DNA of 14,642 nt from Candidatus Thorarchaeota archaeon (lineage in GTDB: Archaea > Asgardarchaeota > Thorarchaeia > Thorarchaeales > Thorarchaeaceae), in the NCBI GenBank assembly GCA_016840385.1, contig JAEOSL010000085.1, positions 1-14,642 of the forward strand, given 5' to 3'. The translations under genes were made by a program, and so were the position numbers. Positions 8,634-14,642 of the stretch are shown piece after piece (position 1 is the stretch's first letter; every line of letters begins with the position of its first letter). The notes below the pieces were generated by a model. The model saw only the letters and a program-made list of their open reading frames with translations. It was not told the origin of the DNA and ran no database searches.

Positions 8634-9464
8634 CTATTCGCGAAACCAAACTACGTCATCATAGCCTGTTGGAGACCTGTCTGCATAACAGGTGATTTGA
8701 TTCCGAACTGTTTCAATCATGTCTGTGTTCCCTCGAGAGGTGATGATGCGTCCCTCTGAGTTTGGTCTAGTGAGTAAAACTCCCCAAGGGTCAATAACCT
8801 GACTGTGGCCGAAGTAGGTCTTATTGTCGAAACCTGAGCCAATCCGATTCACTGCAGCTACATACACTTGATTCTCAATTGCTCGTGCTTGGACAAGAGT
8901 ATTCCAATGAGCACTTCGTGGATCCGGAAAAGCTGCTGGAATGACTAATATCTCCGCACCTTCAAGAGCAAGTTTGCGTGATATCTCAGGAAACCTCACA
9001 TCATAACATATCTGCGCTCCAACCTTTATACCTCCACACTCCATGAGCACAACCGATGAACCACCATCGAAGACATCACGTTCTTCTTGGAATGGGTGTA
9101 TCTTTCTATATGTTCCAATTATCTCTCCGGAAGGATTAGCAGCAGCGAGAGTATTGAAGTACTTCTTTCCACTCTTTTCAATACCTGTACCAAAAACATA
9201 GGCTCCATGTTCTTTGGCAATCTCACAAAGGAACTCACTGGTTGGTCCAGGTATTCCTGCTCCTTCTCTTTCATAGTCCTCATGTCTGAATCCCATTGCG
9301 AATAATTCTGGAAGTACAATGAAATCAACACCCTCTGACTGCTTGTGCTGCTTCAGAAAATGTCTGGCCTGCTGAAAATTGAACTCTCGGTTACCTTCTT
9401 CGCAAGGCATCTGGATGAGGGTTATTGTGAATTCCAAAAGATTTGCATCTCCAGATTTGTTCAA
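8634..9464 (-). CDS. Nitrilase-superfamily carbon-nitrogen hydrolase (omega-amidase/Nit-like)
   Basis: A 276-residue cytosolic amidohydrolase. The Glu-Lys-Cys triad is visible as E53 (VLPELF), K121 (YRKIHPF) and C153 (ICYDVRFPE). Further family hallmarks are HWNTLVQARAIENQVYVAAVNR (in part) and FGHSQVIDPWG near residues 218-228, and the length is normal. The ICYDVRFPE form and the C-terminal RNQI segment resemble the Nit1/Nit2 and omega-amidase branch, which acts on small omega-amides such as 2-oxoglutaramate or deaminated glutathione. The substrate here is not determined. The start is uncertain: the first possible codon is TTG at 9464, directly after an in-frame TAG and six bases from a GGAAG. 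A second TTG at 9437, preceded by GGAG, would also keep the first beta strand (EFTITLIQMP). It is divergent from the oxidoreductase operon and upstream of the DUF2299-like gene. Confidence 0.92.
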   Translation of the reverse strand: MNKSGDANLLEFTITLIQMPCEEGNREFNFQQARHFLKQHKQSEGVDFIVLPELFAMGFRHEDYEREGAGIPGPTSEFLCEIAKEHGAYVFGTGIEKSGKKYFNTLAAANPSGEIIGTYRKIHPFQEERDVFDGGSSVVLMECGGIKVGAQICYDVRFPEISRKLALEGAEILVIPAAFPDPRSAHWNTLVQARAIENQVYVAAVNRIGSGFDNKTYFGHSQVIDPWGVLLTRPNSEGRIITSRGNTDMIETVRNQITCYADRSPTGYDDVVWFRE

Positions 9465-9627
9465 CTATGACTTCCACATAAGTAAACCGACTTACGTAGG
9501 TTTCTGATTTTTTCCACACACATCATAACGCTTAATTGCATGTCACGAGTTGCGAGCTCGATGGCTCTCATCGGACGTGTTCTGTTTGGTTAATGAGGTA
9601 AATACCGAGCCCAAGAGCAGGAAGGAT
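9465..9627. promoter_or_regulatory. Divergent intergenic region between nitrilase-like gene and porDAB
   Basis: These 163 bp must contain both outward promoters. An imperfect inverted repeat AAACC (9484-9488) / GGTTT (9499-9503) is followed by a run of T (9508-9513). A CGCTTAATT segment near 9530 is a possible plus-strand TATA element about 95 bases before the porD ATG. Signals are weak. The 5' part of the porD frame is open back to about 9550 but has no good ribosome-binding site, so it is treated as leader. Confidence 0.35.
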
Positions 9628-9906
9628 ATGCCAAAGACATCTTACTCCAAGCCCATGATTGGGGCGACGGGTGAGACCGGCAGCTGGCGCACATTTGACC
9701 CCGTAGTCAATTATGATGAGTGCAACAAATGCCGTACCTGTTGGCTACACTGCCCTGAGGCTGTGATAAGCTTAGATGAGGATGGAACTCCTCACACTGA
9801 TTACGATTACTGCAAAGGGTGTGGTATCTGCGCCCAAGTCTGTCCCAAGAAATGCATCGAGATGGTGCGTACGGACGAGCGGAAGAGGAGGACTGGTGAG
9901 GTTTGA
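9628..9906 (+). CDS. porD: 2-oxoacid:ferredoxin oxidoreductase delta subunit (2x[4Fe-4S] ferredoxin)
   Basis: A 92-residue electron-carrier subunit that passes electrons from the catalytic alpha/beta subunits to ferredoxin. Two complete CxxCxxCxxxCP motifs are seen: C32, C35, C38, C42 (ECNKCRTCWLHCP) and C62, C65, C68, C72 (YCKGCGICAQVCP), with an extra Cys at 76. The N-terminal TGETGSWRTFDPVV segment is typical of PorD/VorD delta subunits. The chosen ATG at 9628 gives a family-typical N-terminus; GGAAGG lies only 2 nt upstream, which is unusually close. A TTG at 9550 would add 26 residues with no family resemblance. It is the first gene of the D-A-B operon and its TGA overlaps the porA start. 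Confidence 0.9.
   Translation: MPKTSYSKPMIGATGETGSWRTFDPVVNYDECNKCRTCWLHCPEAVISLDEDGTPHTDYDYCKGCGICAQVCPKKCIEMVRTDERKRRTGEV
9887..9892 (+). promoter_or_regulatory. Shine-Dalgarno GGAGGA for the TTG start of porA
   Basis: It lies inside the end of porD, 10 nt before the TTG that overlaps the porD stop codon. The arrangement indicates translational coupling of the two subunits. Confidence 0.6.
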
Positions 9907-11084
9907 AGACGGAGCTCATGAGTGCTAACTACGCTTCCGCAAGGTCTGTGATCTCAGCTCGTGTCGAAGTTGTGGCAGCCTATCCCATTACACCAGCGAC
10001 TACTGTTCCAGAACAAGTTGCTCTGCTGAGTGAAACAGGCGTATACAAGGGTCAGTTCATTCGTGTCGAGTCCGAACATTCAGCGATTTTTGCTTGTATT
10101 GGTGCTAGCTCTACTGGAGCTCGTACATTCACTGCAACTTCGTCAAATGGGCTTCTCCTAATGGATGAAGGTCTCCATTGGGCCTCTGCAGCGAGACTGC
10201 CTATTGTCATTAACAACATCAACCGTTCAGTTTCACCAAGTTGGAACATTCACGTGAGTCATGATGATGCTTATTCAAAACGTGACACTGGCTGGATTCA
10301 GTTCTATGTGGCAAGTGTTGATGAATTATATCACACACTTATCCAAGCATACAAACTCGCTGAAGATGAGCGAGTGCTCATGCCAGTCATGGTAAACTCT
10401 GATGGGTTTGTCCTGAGTCACACACTGTCAACTTTCGATTATCTAGAGCCTGAAGAAGTTGACAAGTTCCTTCCACCATACATTCCCCCACACTGGGTCA
10501 TGGATCCTAAGAATCCTGTATCTCATGGAAACATCGTATTTCCAGAAAGTTACCAAGAATTCCGATACATGATGCATGAGGGTACAAAGAATGCAGCAAA
10601 TGTGTACGAAGAGGTTGAGAAGGATTACAAGAAAATCTTTGGCAAGTACTTTGGTGGTCCTATTGATTGCTACATGTGCGATGATGCCGAGGTTGTATTT
10701 ACATCACAGGGTTCGATGGGTGCTGAAGCAAAAGACGCAGTCACAGAACTCCGTGAAGAGGGTTACAAAGTCGGGAATGCTAGAATCCGAATGATTCGCC
10801 CATTCCCCCACAAACAAATCCATGAATTAGCCAGTAAAGTGAAAGCTTTTGCTAGCTTTGACCGTGGTCTGTCTTACGGATTTGGTGGACCTGTTGCAAA
10901 TGATATTCGTGCAAGTCTATACCACACCGACCACCGACCGATGGTTAAGAGCTATATTGGTGGTCTTGGTGGCAGGGACATGACTGTGCTTGATATCAAG
11001 GAAGTAATTTTGGACACTGTAAAAGCCGTGGAAAGCGGCGAGCTTGGTCCTGAAGAAACCTGGCACGATTTGATGGAGTGGTAA
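9903..11084 (+). CDS. porA: Pyruvate (2-oxoacid):ferredoxin oxidoreductase alpha subunit
   Basis: A 393-residue subunit, usual length for PorA. With PorB it converts pyruvate and CoA to acetyl-CoA and CO2, reducing ferredoxin. Motifs seen: YPITP (27-31), ESEHSA (56-61, containing the Glu that activates thiamine diphosphate in this family), TATSSNGLLLMDE (77-89), RDTGWIQ (127-133, characteristic of the pyruvate-type alpha) and the C-terminal domain II with IRMIRPFP and FDRGLSYGFGGPV. The start TTG at 9903 overlaps the porD stop (TTGA) and has GGAGGA at 9887-9892 ten bases upstream. The resulting N-terminus KTELMSANYA fits the family, although ATG at 9918 is possible. The SWNIHVSHDD stretch deviates slightly from the common WGDHSD pattern, so a related 2-oxoacid substrate cannot be excluded. 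Confidence 0.93.
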   Translation: MKTELMSANYASARSVISARVEVVAAYPITPATTVPEQVALLSETGVYKGQFIRVESEHSAIFACIGASSTGARTFTATSSNGLLLMDEGLHWASAARLPIVINNINRSVSPSWNIHVSHDDAYSKRDTGWIQFYVASVDELYHTLIQAYKLAEDERVLMPVMVNSDGFVLSHTLSTFDYLEPEEVDKFLPPYIPPHWVMDPKNPVSHGNIVFPESYQEFRYMMHEGTKNAANVYEEVEKDYKKIFGKYFGGPIDCYMCDDAEVVFTSQGSMGAEAKDAVTELREEGYKVGNARIRMIRPFPHKQIHELASKVKAFASFDRGLSYGFGGPVANDIRASLYHTDHRPMVKSYIGGLGGRDMTVLDIKEVILDTVKAVESGELGPEETWHDLMEW

Positions 11085-11087
11085 GAA

Positions 11088-11993
11088 ATGGTAGCAACTA
11101 GAGATATGCCTCTCAAGGAATACGTTCTCAAGGGCAACGCAGCATGCGCTGGCTGTCAGGATATGGTAGCACTCCGACATGCTCACAAAGCATTGGAAGG
11201 CGATGTCATTCAAGTCGTACCTGCTTGTTGTACAAGTGTTGTTCAATCACTCTGGCCAAAGAGCGGTCTTGCTATTCCCGTACTGAACACAGCATTCATG
11301 GCTTCAGCAGCAACTGCATCTGGTGTTAAGGCTGCACTCAAAGCAAAAGGAAACAACGATACCATGGTCATGGTCTGGGCCGGGGACGGTGGTACGTTCG
11401 ATATTGGTTTGCAAGCTCTAAGCGGAGCTCTTGAGCGCAGGACTGATTTCCTGTATATTTGTTACAACAATCAAGTTTACAGTAATACCGGAACCCAACG
11501 ATCGAGTGCGACTCCACTCCATGCTAAGACAACCACGACTTGGACTGGAAAGACTGAACCTGAAAAGATGATTGATCTCATCGTAGCAGCTCATGAACCA
11601 GTGTATCAATTCACAGCAAACACATCCTATCCTCGAGACCTCTATGCAAAGTTCCAGAAGGCTAGGGAGCATGAGGGTCCAAAGTTTGGACACATATTCC
11701 TACCATGTCCTCAAGCTTGGAATTATCCAGTAGAGAAAGGAGTAGAGATTGGTAAGTTAGCTGTTGAAACAGGTTACTGGATTAATTGGGAAAGAATCGG
11801 TGAAGAGTTCACAATAGGTCGTGAGAGCAAGAGATTCCAAGATCCTGAAAAGAGGAAACCAATTGACGAGTTCCTGAAGATGCAGGGAAGATTTTCTCAT
11901 CTGTACAAGCCTACTCGTGAAGACAAGAAGATTGGTGAACTTGAAGCATTCATCCAACATCGTTGGGATGTTGTATTGAGGACCTTTACCTAG
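11088..11993 (+). CDS. porB: Pyruvate (2-oxoacid):ferredoxin oxidoreductase beta subunit
   Basis: A 301-residue catalytic partner of PorA that binds thiamine diphosphate and one [4Fe-4S] cluster. The thiamine diphosphate motif is seen as GDG at 99-101 with downstream YNNQVYSNTGTQ (126-137). Cluster ligands are C20 and C23 (CAGC), C47 or C48 (PACCT) and C207 (LPCPQAW), matching the four-Cys layout of PorB. Length is normal. ATG at 11088 lies 3 bp after the porA stop, with GGAG at 11075-11078 nine bases upstream, so it is part of the same transcript. No gamma subunit follows: the next gene is convergent and ends 14 bp away. Confidence 0.95.
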   Translation: MVATRDMPLKEYVLKGNAACAGCQDMVALRHAHKALEGDVIQVVPACCTSVVQSLWPKSGLAIPVLNTAFMASAATASGVKAALKAKGNNDTMVMVWAGDGGTFDIGLQALSGALERRTDFLYICYNNQVYSNTGTQRSSATPLHAKTTTTWTGKTEPEKMIDLIVAAHEPVYQFTANTSYPRDLYAKFQKAREHEGPKFGHIFLPCPQAWNYPVEKGVEIGKLAVETGYWINWERIGEEFTIGRESKRFQDPEKRKPIDEFLKMQGRFSHLYKPTREDKKIGELEAFIQHRWDVVLRTFT

Positions 11994-12007
11994 AATCCAT
12001 CACGTCG

Positions 12008-13522
12008 CTATCTTGCCTGAAGAACTAGAAAGGCGACTCCACCTGCAAATGCATAAACGATTCTCTTGACTCGTTGACTCTCTCGAAGTTCAGATATCTC
12101 TCCACTAGATATGTCAATCATTGTTGACTCTTCAGCAAAGAATCGTGCAATCCATGGCAGGTCTGGTAGATGTATACCCAACCCCAGTAGGTCAAGAATT
12201 CTGAATGAGGTTTCGAAGCAGAGCTCTTCAGTGAATTTGTCAATATCATTACCTAGTGACTCTTCATGTTTCTTGATGACTTCTGAAATTGCGTCAAAAG
12301 CTTTAGCAATCAGATCTATAATTTCTTCAGATGAGACAACACTTGCTTGAGACTCATCTAGACTCTGTTTCAATGTAGATAGAACGACTCGTAATCTTCG
12401 TTCTGGTGTTATCTGTGCCTTCTCTCCTACTCTTGCTCTTCTCTTGCACTCGGAAAGTTCATCATAGAAACTTCCTGATTTATCACTGGATTCCATAATT
12501 CGAGAAGCGATCTCGATATTCTCCCCCTTCAGAATATCAATGAATCTCTTCAATTCTTCATTCCTACCTAAACGTGTTCTAAGCAAGTCTGTATAGTAAT
12601 CAGCAATCTCATCTAAGACATATGATATGAACTCAGATTCTGTCCAAGGACTATCTTCTCCTTTGATGGATGTTTTGAATAATGAGCAGGTTGTCATTCT
12701 TGTAGAGTACTTTCTCATGACATCCAAAGTATTCATTACGCCTGCCATTACACGATTGTTTCCTATCAGTGGCCACTCAAAGGGTCGGCTGGAACTACTC
12801 CCCTTTATTCTATTATTGAGAGTGCTTTGTGTGTACATTGTGATGATATATGCCTCTGTTTCCCTAATCAAATTCATTTCATTTAGTGTAAATACTCGAT
12901 CTAGGTCAAAAGGACTATCGGTAGATTTCATGAGTACAAGCGCAAACATAGCTCGCAATCGCTCAATTCGTTTAGCTTCATCAATTCTGAAACCGCTAAC
13001 AATATCTGATATTTTGAAAAAGTCCGTTCCAAATCCCCTGCGGGTGAGCTCTGCAGACATTGTTTCATCCAGCACTTTTCTAGACTCATCTGATTTGAGG
13101 AGTCTATCTACAACTATCTCGATTCCTTGATCTGCATAATCTTCCGGAAGTACTGTATGACTGATTAACACTCGCGGAAGGAGCGTTAGCCAGATGGTTG
13201 CAAGTGCGCTCTGTTTTGCAGCCCTGATTGCCTGTTCGCCTGTGTCTATTGTTTCACCATCGATACGAAAACCAACCCAGTCTGGGATGTCCATGAGAAA
13301 TTTTATTGTTTCAGCATCTTGGAATGCCTTGGAGAAAATGTGTTTTCGAACTGTATTGAAAAGTTCTGTTGAGTTTGATACAGTTTCAGAATAACTTTCA
13401 ATACCTAATTCCTCCCTGATCTGAAGTGTATCTTGTTCATACCATTCTGAAAGAATTCTATAGAGATAGCTCTGATGGAGATTGCCGATGATGGTCCTTG
13501 CAACATTTTCTAGTTCACTCAA
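12008..13522 (-). CDS. Uncharacterised 504-residue helical protein with hydrophobic C-terminal tail
   Basis: No family was recognised. The sequence is mostly charged and predicted helical by eye, with a moderately hydrophobic segment at about 106-120 (ALATIWLTLLPRVLI) and a Glu/Ser-rich C-terminal half. The last 21 residues are RVKR, then IVYAFAGGVAFLVL, then QAR: a basic flank plus a short hydrophobic stretch at the extreme C-terminus, as in tail-anchored membrane proteins. There is no signal peptide. The TTG start at 13522 is supported by GGAGG 8 nt upstream, located within the last codons of the preceding gene, whose TAA is 2 nt away. The two genes are therefore probably co-translated. It is convergent with porB. 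The length and codon-wise coherent frame make it a real gene; the function is unknown. Confidence 0.85.
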   Translation of the reverse strand: MSELENVARTIIGNLHQSYLYRILSEWYEQDTLQIREELGIESYSETVSNSTELFNTVRKHIFSKAFQDAETIKFLMDIPDWVGFRIDGETIDTGEQAIRAAKQSALATIWLTLLPRVLISHTVLPEDYADQGIEIVVDRLLKSDESRKVLDETMSAELTRRGFGTDFFKISDIVSGFRIDEAKRIERLRAMFALVLMKSTDSPFDLDRVFTLNEMNLIRETEAYIITMYTQSTLNNRIKGSSSSRPFEWPLIGNNRVMAGVMNTLDVMRKYSTRMTTCSLFKTSIKGEDSPWTESEFISYVLDEIADYYTDLLRTRLGRNEELKRFIDILKGENIEIASRIMESSDKSGSFYDELSECKRRARVGEKAQITPERRLRVVLSTLKQSLDESQASVVSSEEIIDLIAKAFDAISEVIKKHEESLGNDIDKFTEELCFETSFRILDLLGLGIHLPDLPWIARFFAEESTMIDISSGEISELRESQRVKRIVYAFAGGVAFLVLQAR

Positions 13523-13524
13523 GA

Positions 13525-14637
13525 TTACAGCCTCCGTGTGAACTTTTGCAGCACTTCTTCTTTGGAAGTCTTATCTTCTAGTACTTCAGTTATCATATAG
13601 AGTAAATCCATTATTGCTCCTTCAATATCGGTTTCAGTTCCAACTCCAAGTGCCTTTGAGAATGTTAATGTCTTGAGCTGCATTTCTAGGTCAATCTCAT
13701 CCGGGCAAGCAATTCCAGAGTGTGTTCCTAAATCGAGAATACTCTCTAATCCACGATATTTTGTCTCGATTACAGTTCCGTAGGGATGTTTTTCATTTCG
13801 AATATAGATGCGCTTTCTAGGTAATAGACCATAGAACTCGAAATCATCTAGAAGTTTCATCAGACGTGTTTGAAGAAATGAACTTGCAGCATATGCCTGT
13901 TTGAGAACCGGAAGAGTAAGCCATCGAGTAAGCCTACTTGCTAGTTCAATTTCACGACAGTATTCCATGTCCTCTGGTGCGATTCCCGAGTCCTTCAGAA
14001 ATGACTCTGCATGAAAACTACCTAGGGTTTCAAGAGATATTTGAACTGATTTTCCATATCCACTTTCATCAAGCATCATTCCCTGTGATATGTCCAAAGC
14101 TCGAACATCTTCTGGTCGGAAACTGGATAGTGTCATTCCAAATTGCTGTTTCTGGGTTACTTCAATTAGCACTGCATCGACAGAAGTCTGCTGTGATGAG
14201 CAATAGAAGATACCAGGAAGAAATGCATAGAGATTACTTGAGTCGTCATTGCTGACTAAACTCTTGTAGACTAACCCTTGCTCACCACTTTCAAGACTTG
14301 GTCCTACTTCAGATGATGAGCCAGACGCTTGTAATATGCCATCATCATATTTGTTTGTACCTAGAAATAACGGGTCGTCTTGTTCAGTATCTGCCTTAGA
14401 AAACTTGAGTGGATCGTCAATATTAGAACTCTGAAGAAGGTCTGCAGTCATCCTACCACCAGTCATTAACCCTCCTTGATACAGAAGGTTCCCATCAAAA
14501 TGAACTCCTAAGGGCATAGAATATCCAACACCGTTGAAATACTCTAGGCTTGAGATTCCAATTAGCCATTCATCTTCTGGTAGTGCACTCTCTTGAATCT
14601 CAACAAGTTTCAGAGAGCTCTTACTTTGCATGTCCAA
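13525..14637 (-). CDS. Uncharacterised protein, 5' end uncertain at window edge
   Basis: At least 368-370 residues; no family recognised. TTG at 14637 and ATG at 14631 are both possible starts, but no in-frame stop is visible upstream before the window ends, so the gene may begin outside. Residues 20-70 look globular (WLIGISSLEYFNGVGYSM, then GGLMTGGRMTADLL). Residues about 72-135 are rich in Ser, Asp and Glu and look like a disordered linker. Residues 137-370 are globular again, with mixed beta strands (DAVLIEVTQKQQFGMTLS) and later helices (LTLPVLKQAYAASSFLQTRLMKLL). No signal peptide or membrane segment was seen. It ends with TAA two bases before the start of the 504-residue gene, so the pair should act together. 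Confidence 0.8.
   Translation of the reverse strand: MDMQSKSSLKLVEIQESALPEDEWLIGISSLEYFNGVGYSMPLGVHFDGNLLYQGGLMTGGRMTADLLQSSNIDDPLKFSKADTEQDDPLFLGTNKYDDGILQASGSSSEVGPSLESGEQGLVYKSLVSNDDSSNLYAFLPGIFYCSSQQTSVDAVLIEVTQKQQFGMTLSSFRPEDVRALDISQGMMLDESGYGKSVQISLETLGSFHAESFLKDSGIAPEDMEYCREIELASRLTRWLTLPVLKQAYAASSFLQTRLMKLLDDFEFYGLLPRKRIYIRNEKHPYGTVIETKYRGLESILDLGTHSGIACPDEIDLEMQLKTLTFSKALGVGTETDIEGAIMDLLYMITEVLEDKTSKEEVLQKFTRRL
13531..13535 (-). promoter_or_regulatory. Shine-Dalgarno GGAGG for a TTG start
   Basis: GGAGG on the minus strand, 8 nt before TTG at 13522. It overlaps the last codons of the upstream gene and fixes the start of the 504-residue protein. Confidence 0.7.
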
Positions 14638-14642
14638 CTGTT

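Noticed and set aside
9550..9627. N-terminal extension of porD from TTG at 9550
   Set aside because: The added 26 residues do not resemble delta subunits and no suitable ribosome-binding site precedes the TTG; ATG at 9628 gives the usual length.
11994..12007. Terminator hairpin between the convergent porB and the 504-residue gene
   Set aside because: The 14-bp gap shows no stem-loop or T tract on either strand.
12627..13130. Plus-strand 167-residue frame antisense to the 504-residue gene
   Set aside because: The opposite strand has a longer frame with a good Shine-Dalgarno, tight coupling to its neighbour and normal composition; the antisense product is Ser/Leu-rich as expected for a shadow.

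Overview
The window looks archaeal. Four things point that way: four-subunit-type 2-oxoacid:ferredoxin oxidoreductase genes in the order delta-alpha-beta, a DUF2299-like protein, a very large N-glycosylation-rich secreted repeat protein, and frequent GTG/TTG starts behind Shine-Dalgarno motifs. The overall style, especially the giant surface protein built from about 101-residue Ig-like units, resembles Asgard (Thorarchaeota-type) genomes. That placement is an inference and could not be checked here.

Region 1 (1-7946, minus strand) is one uninterrupted reading frame. It starts at 7946 and is still open at the left edge of the window (2648 codons visible). It encodes a signal peptide, a non-repetitive head of roughly 520 residues, one divergent repeat, 19 repeats of exactly 101 codons each (303 bp, no indels), and the start of another, shortened unit. 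In the middle of the array two repeat subtypes alternate (A-B-A-B-A-B-A), forming a 606-bp higher-order repeat. The C-terminus, with any membrane or cell-wall anchor, lies outside the window.

Region 2 (8072-9464, minus strand) holds a nitrilase-superfamily amidohydrolase followed by a DUF2299-like protein. Both point toward the giant gene with short gaps (52 and 125 bp), so co-transcription is possible but a functional link is not evident.

Region 3 (9628-11993, plus strand) is a compact operon for a 2-oxoacid (probably pyruvate) ferredoxin oxidoreductase: PorD (2x[4Fe-4S]), PorA (YPITP/RDTGWIQ half) and PorB (thiamine diphosphate/[4Fe-4S] half). The gamma subunit is absent, as in the Pyrococcus arrangement where a shared gamma gene lies outside the D-A-B set. 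It is divergent from the nitrilase gene across a 163-bp intergenic region.

Region 4 (12008-14637, minus strand) is a tightly coupled pair of unrecognised genes convergent with porB: a 370-residue protein (5' end uncertain at the window edge) and a 504-residue mainly helical protein with a short hydrophobic C-terminal tail. No tRNA, rRNA, CRISPR array, insertion sequence or phage gene was seen. The longest stretch without a gene is about 163 bp.
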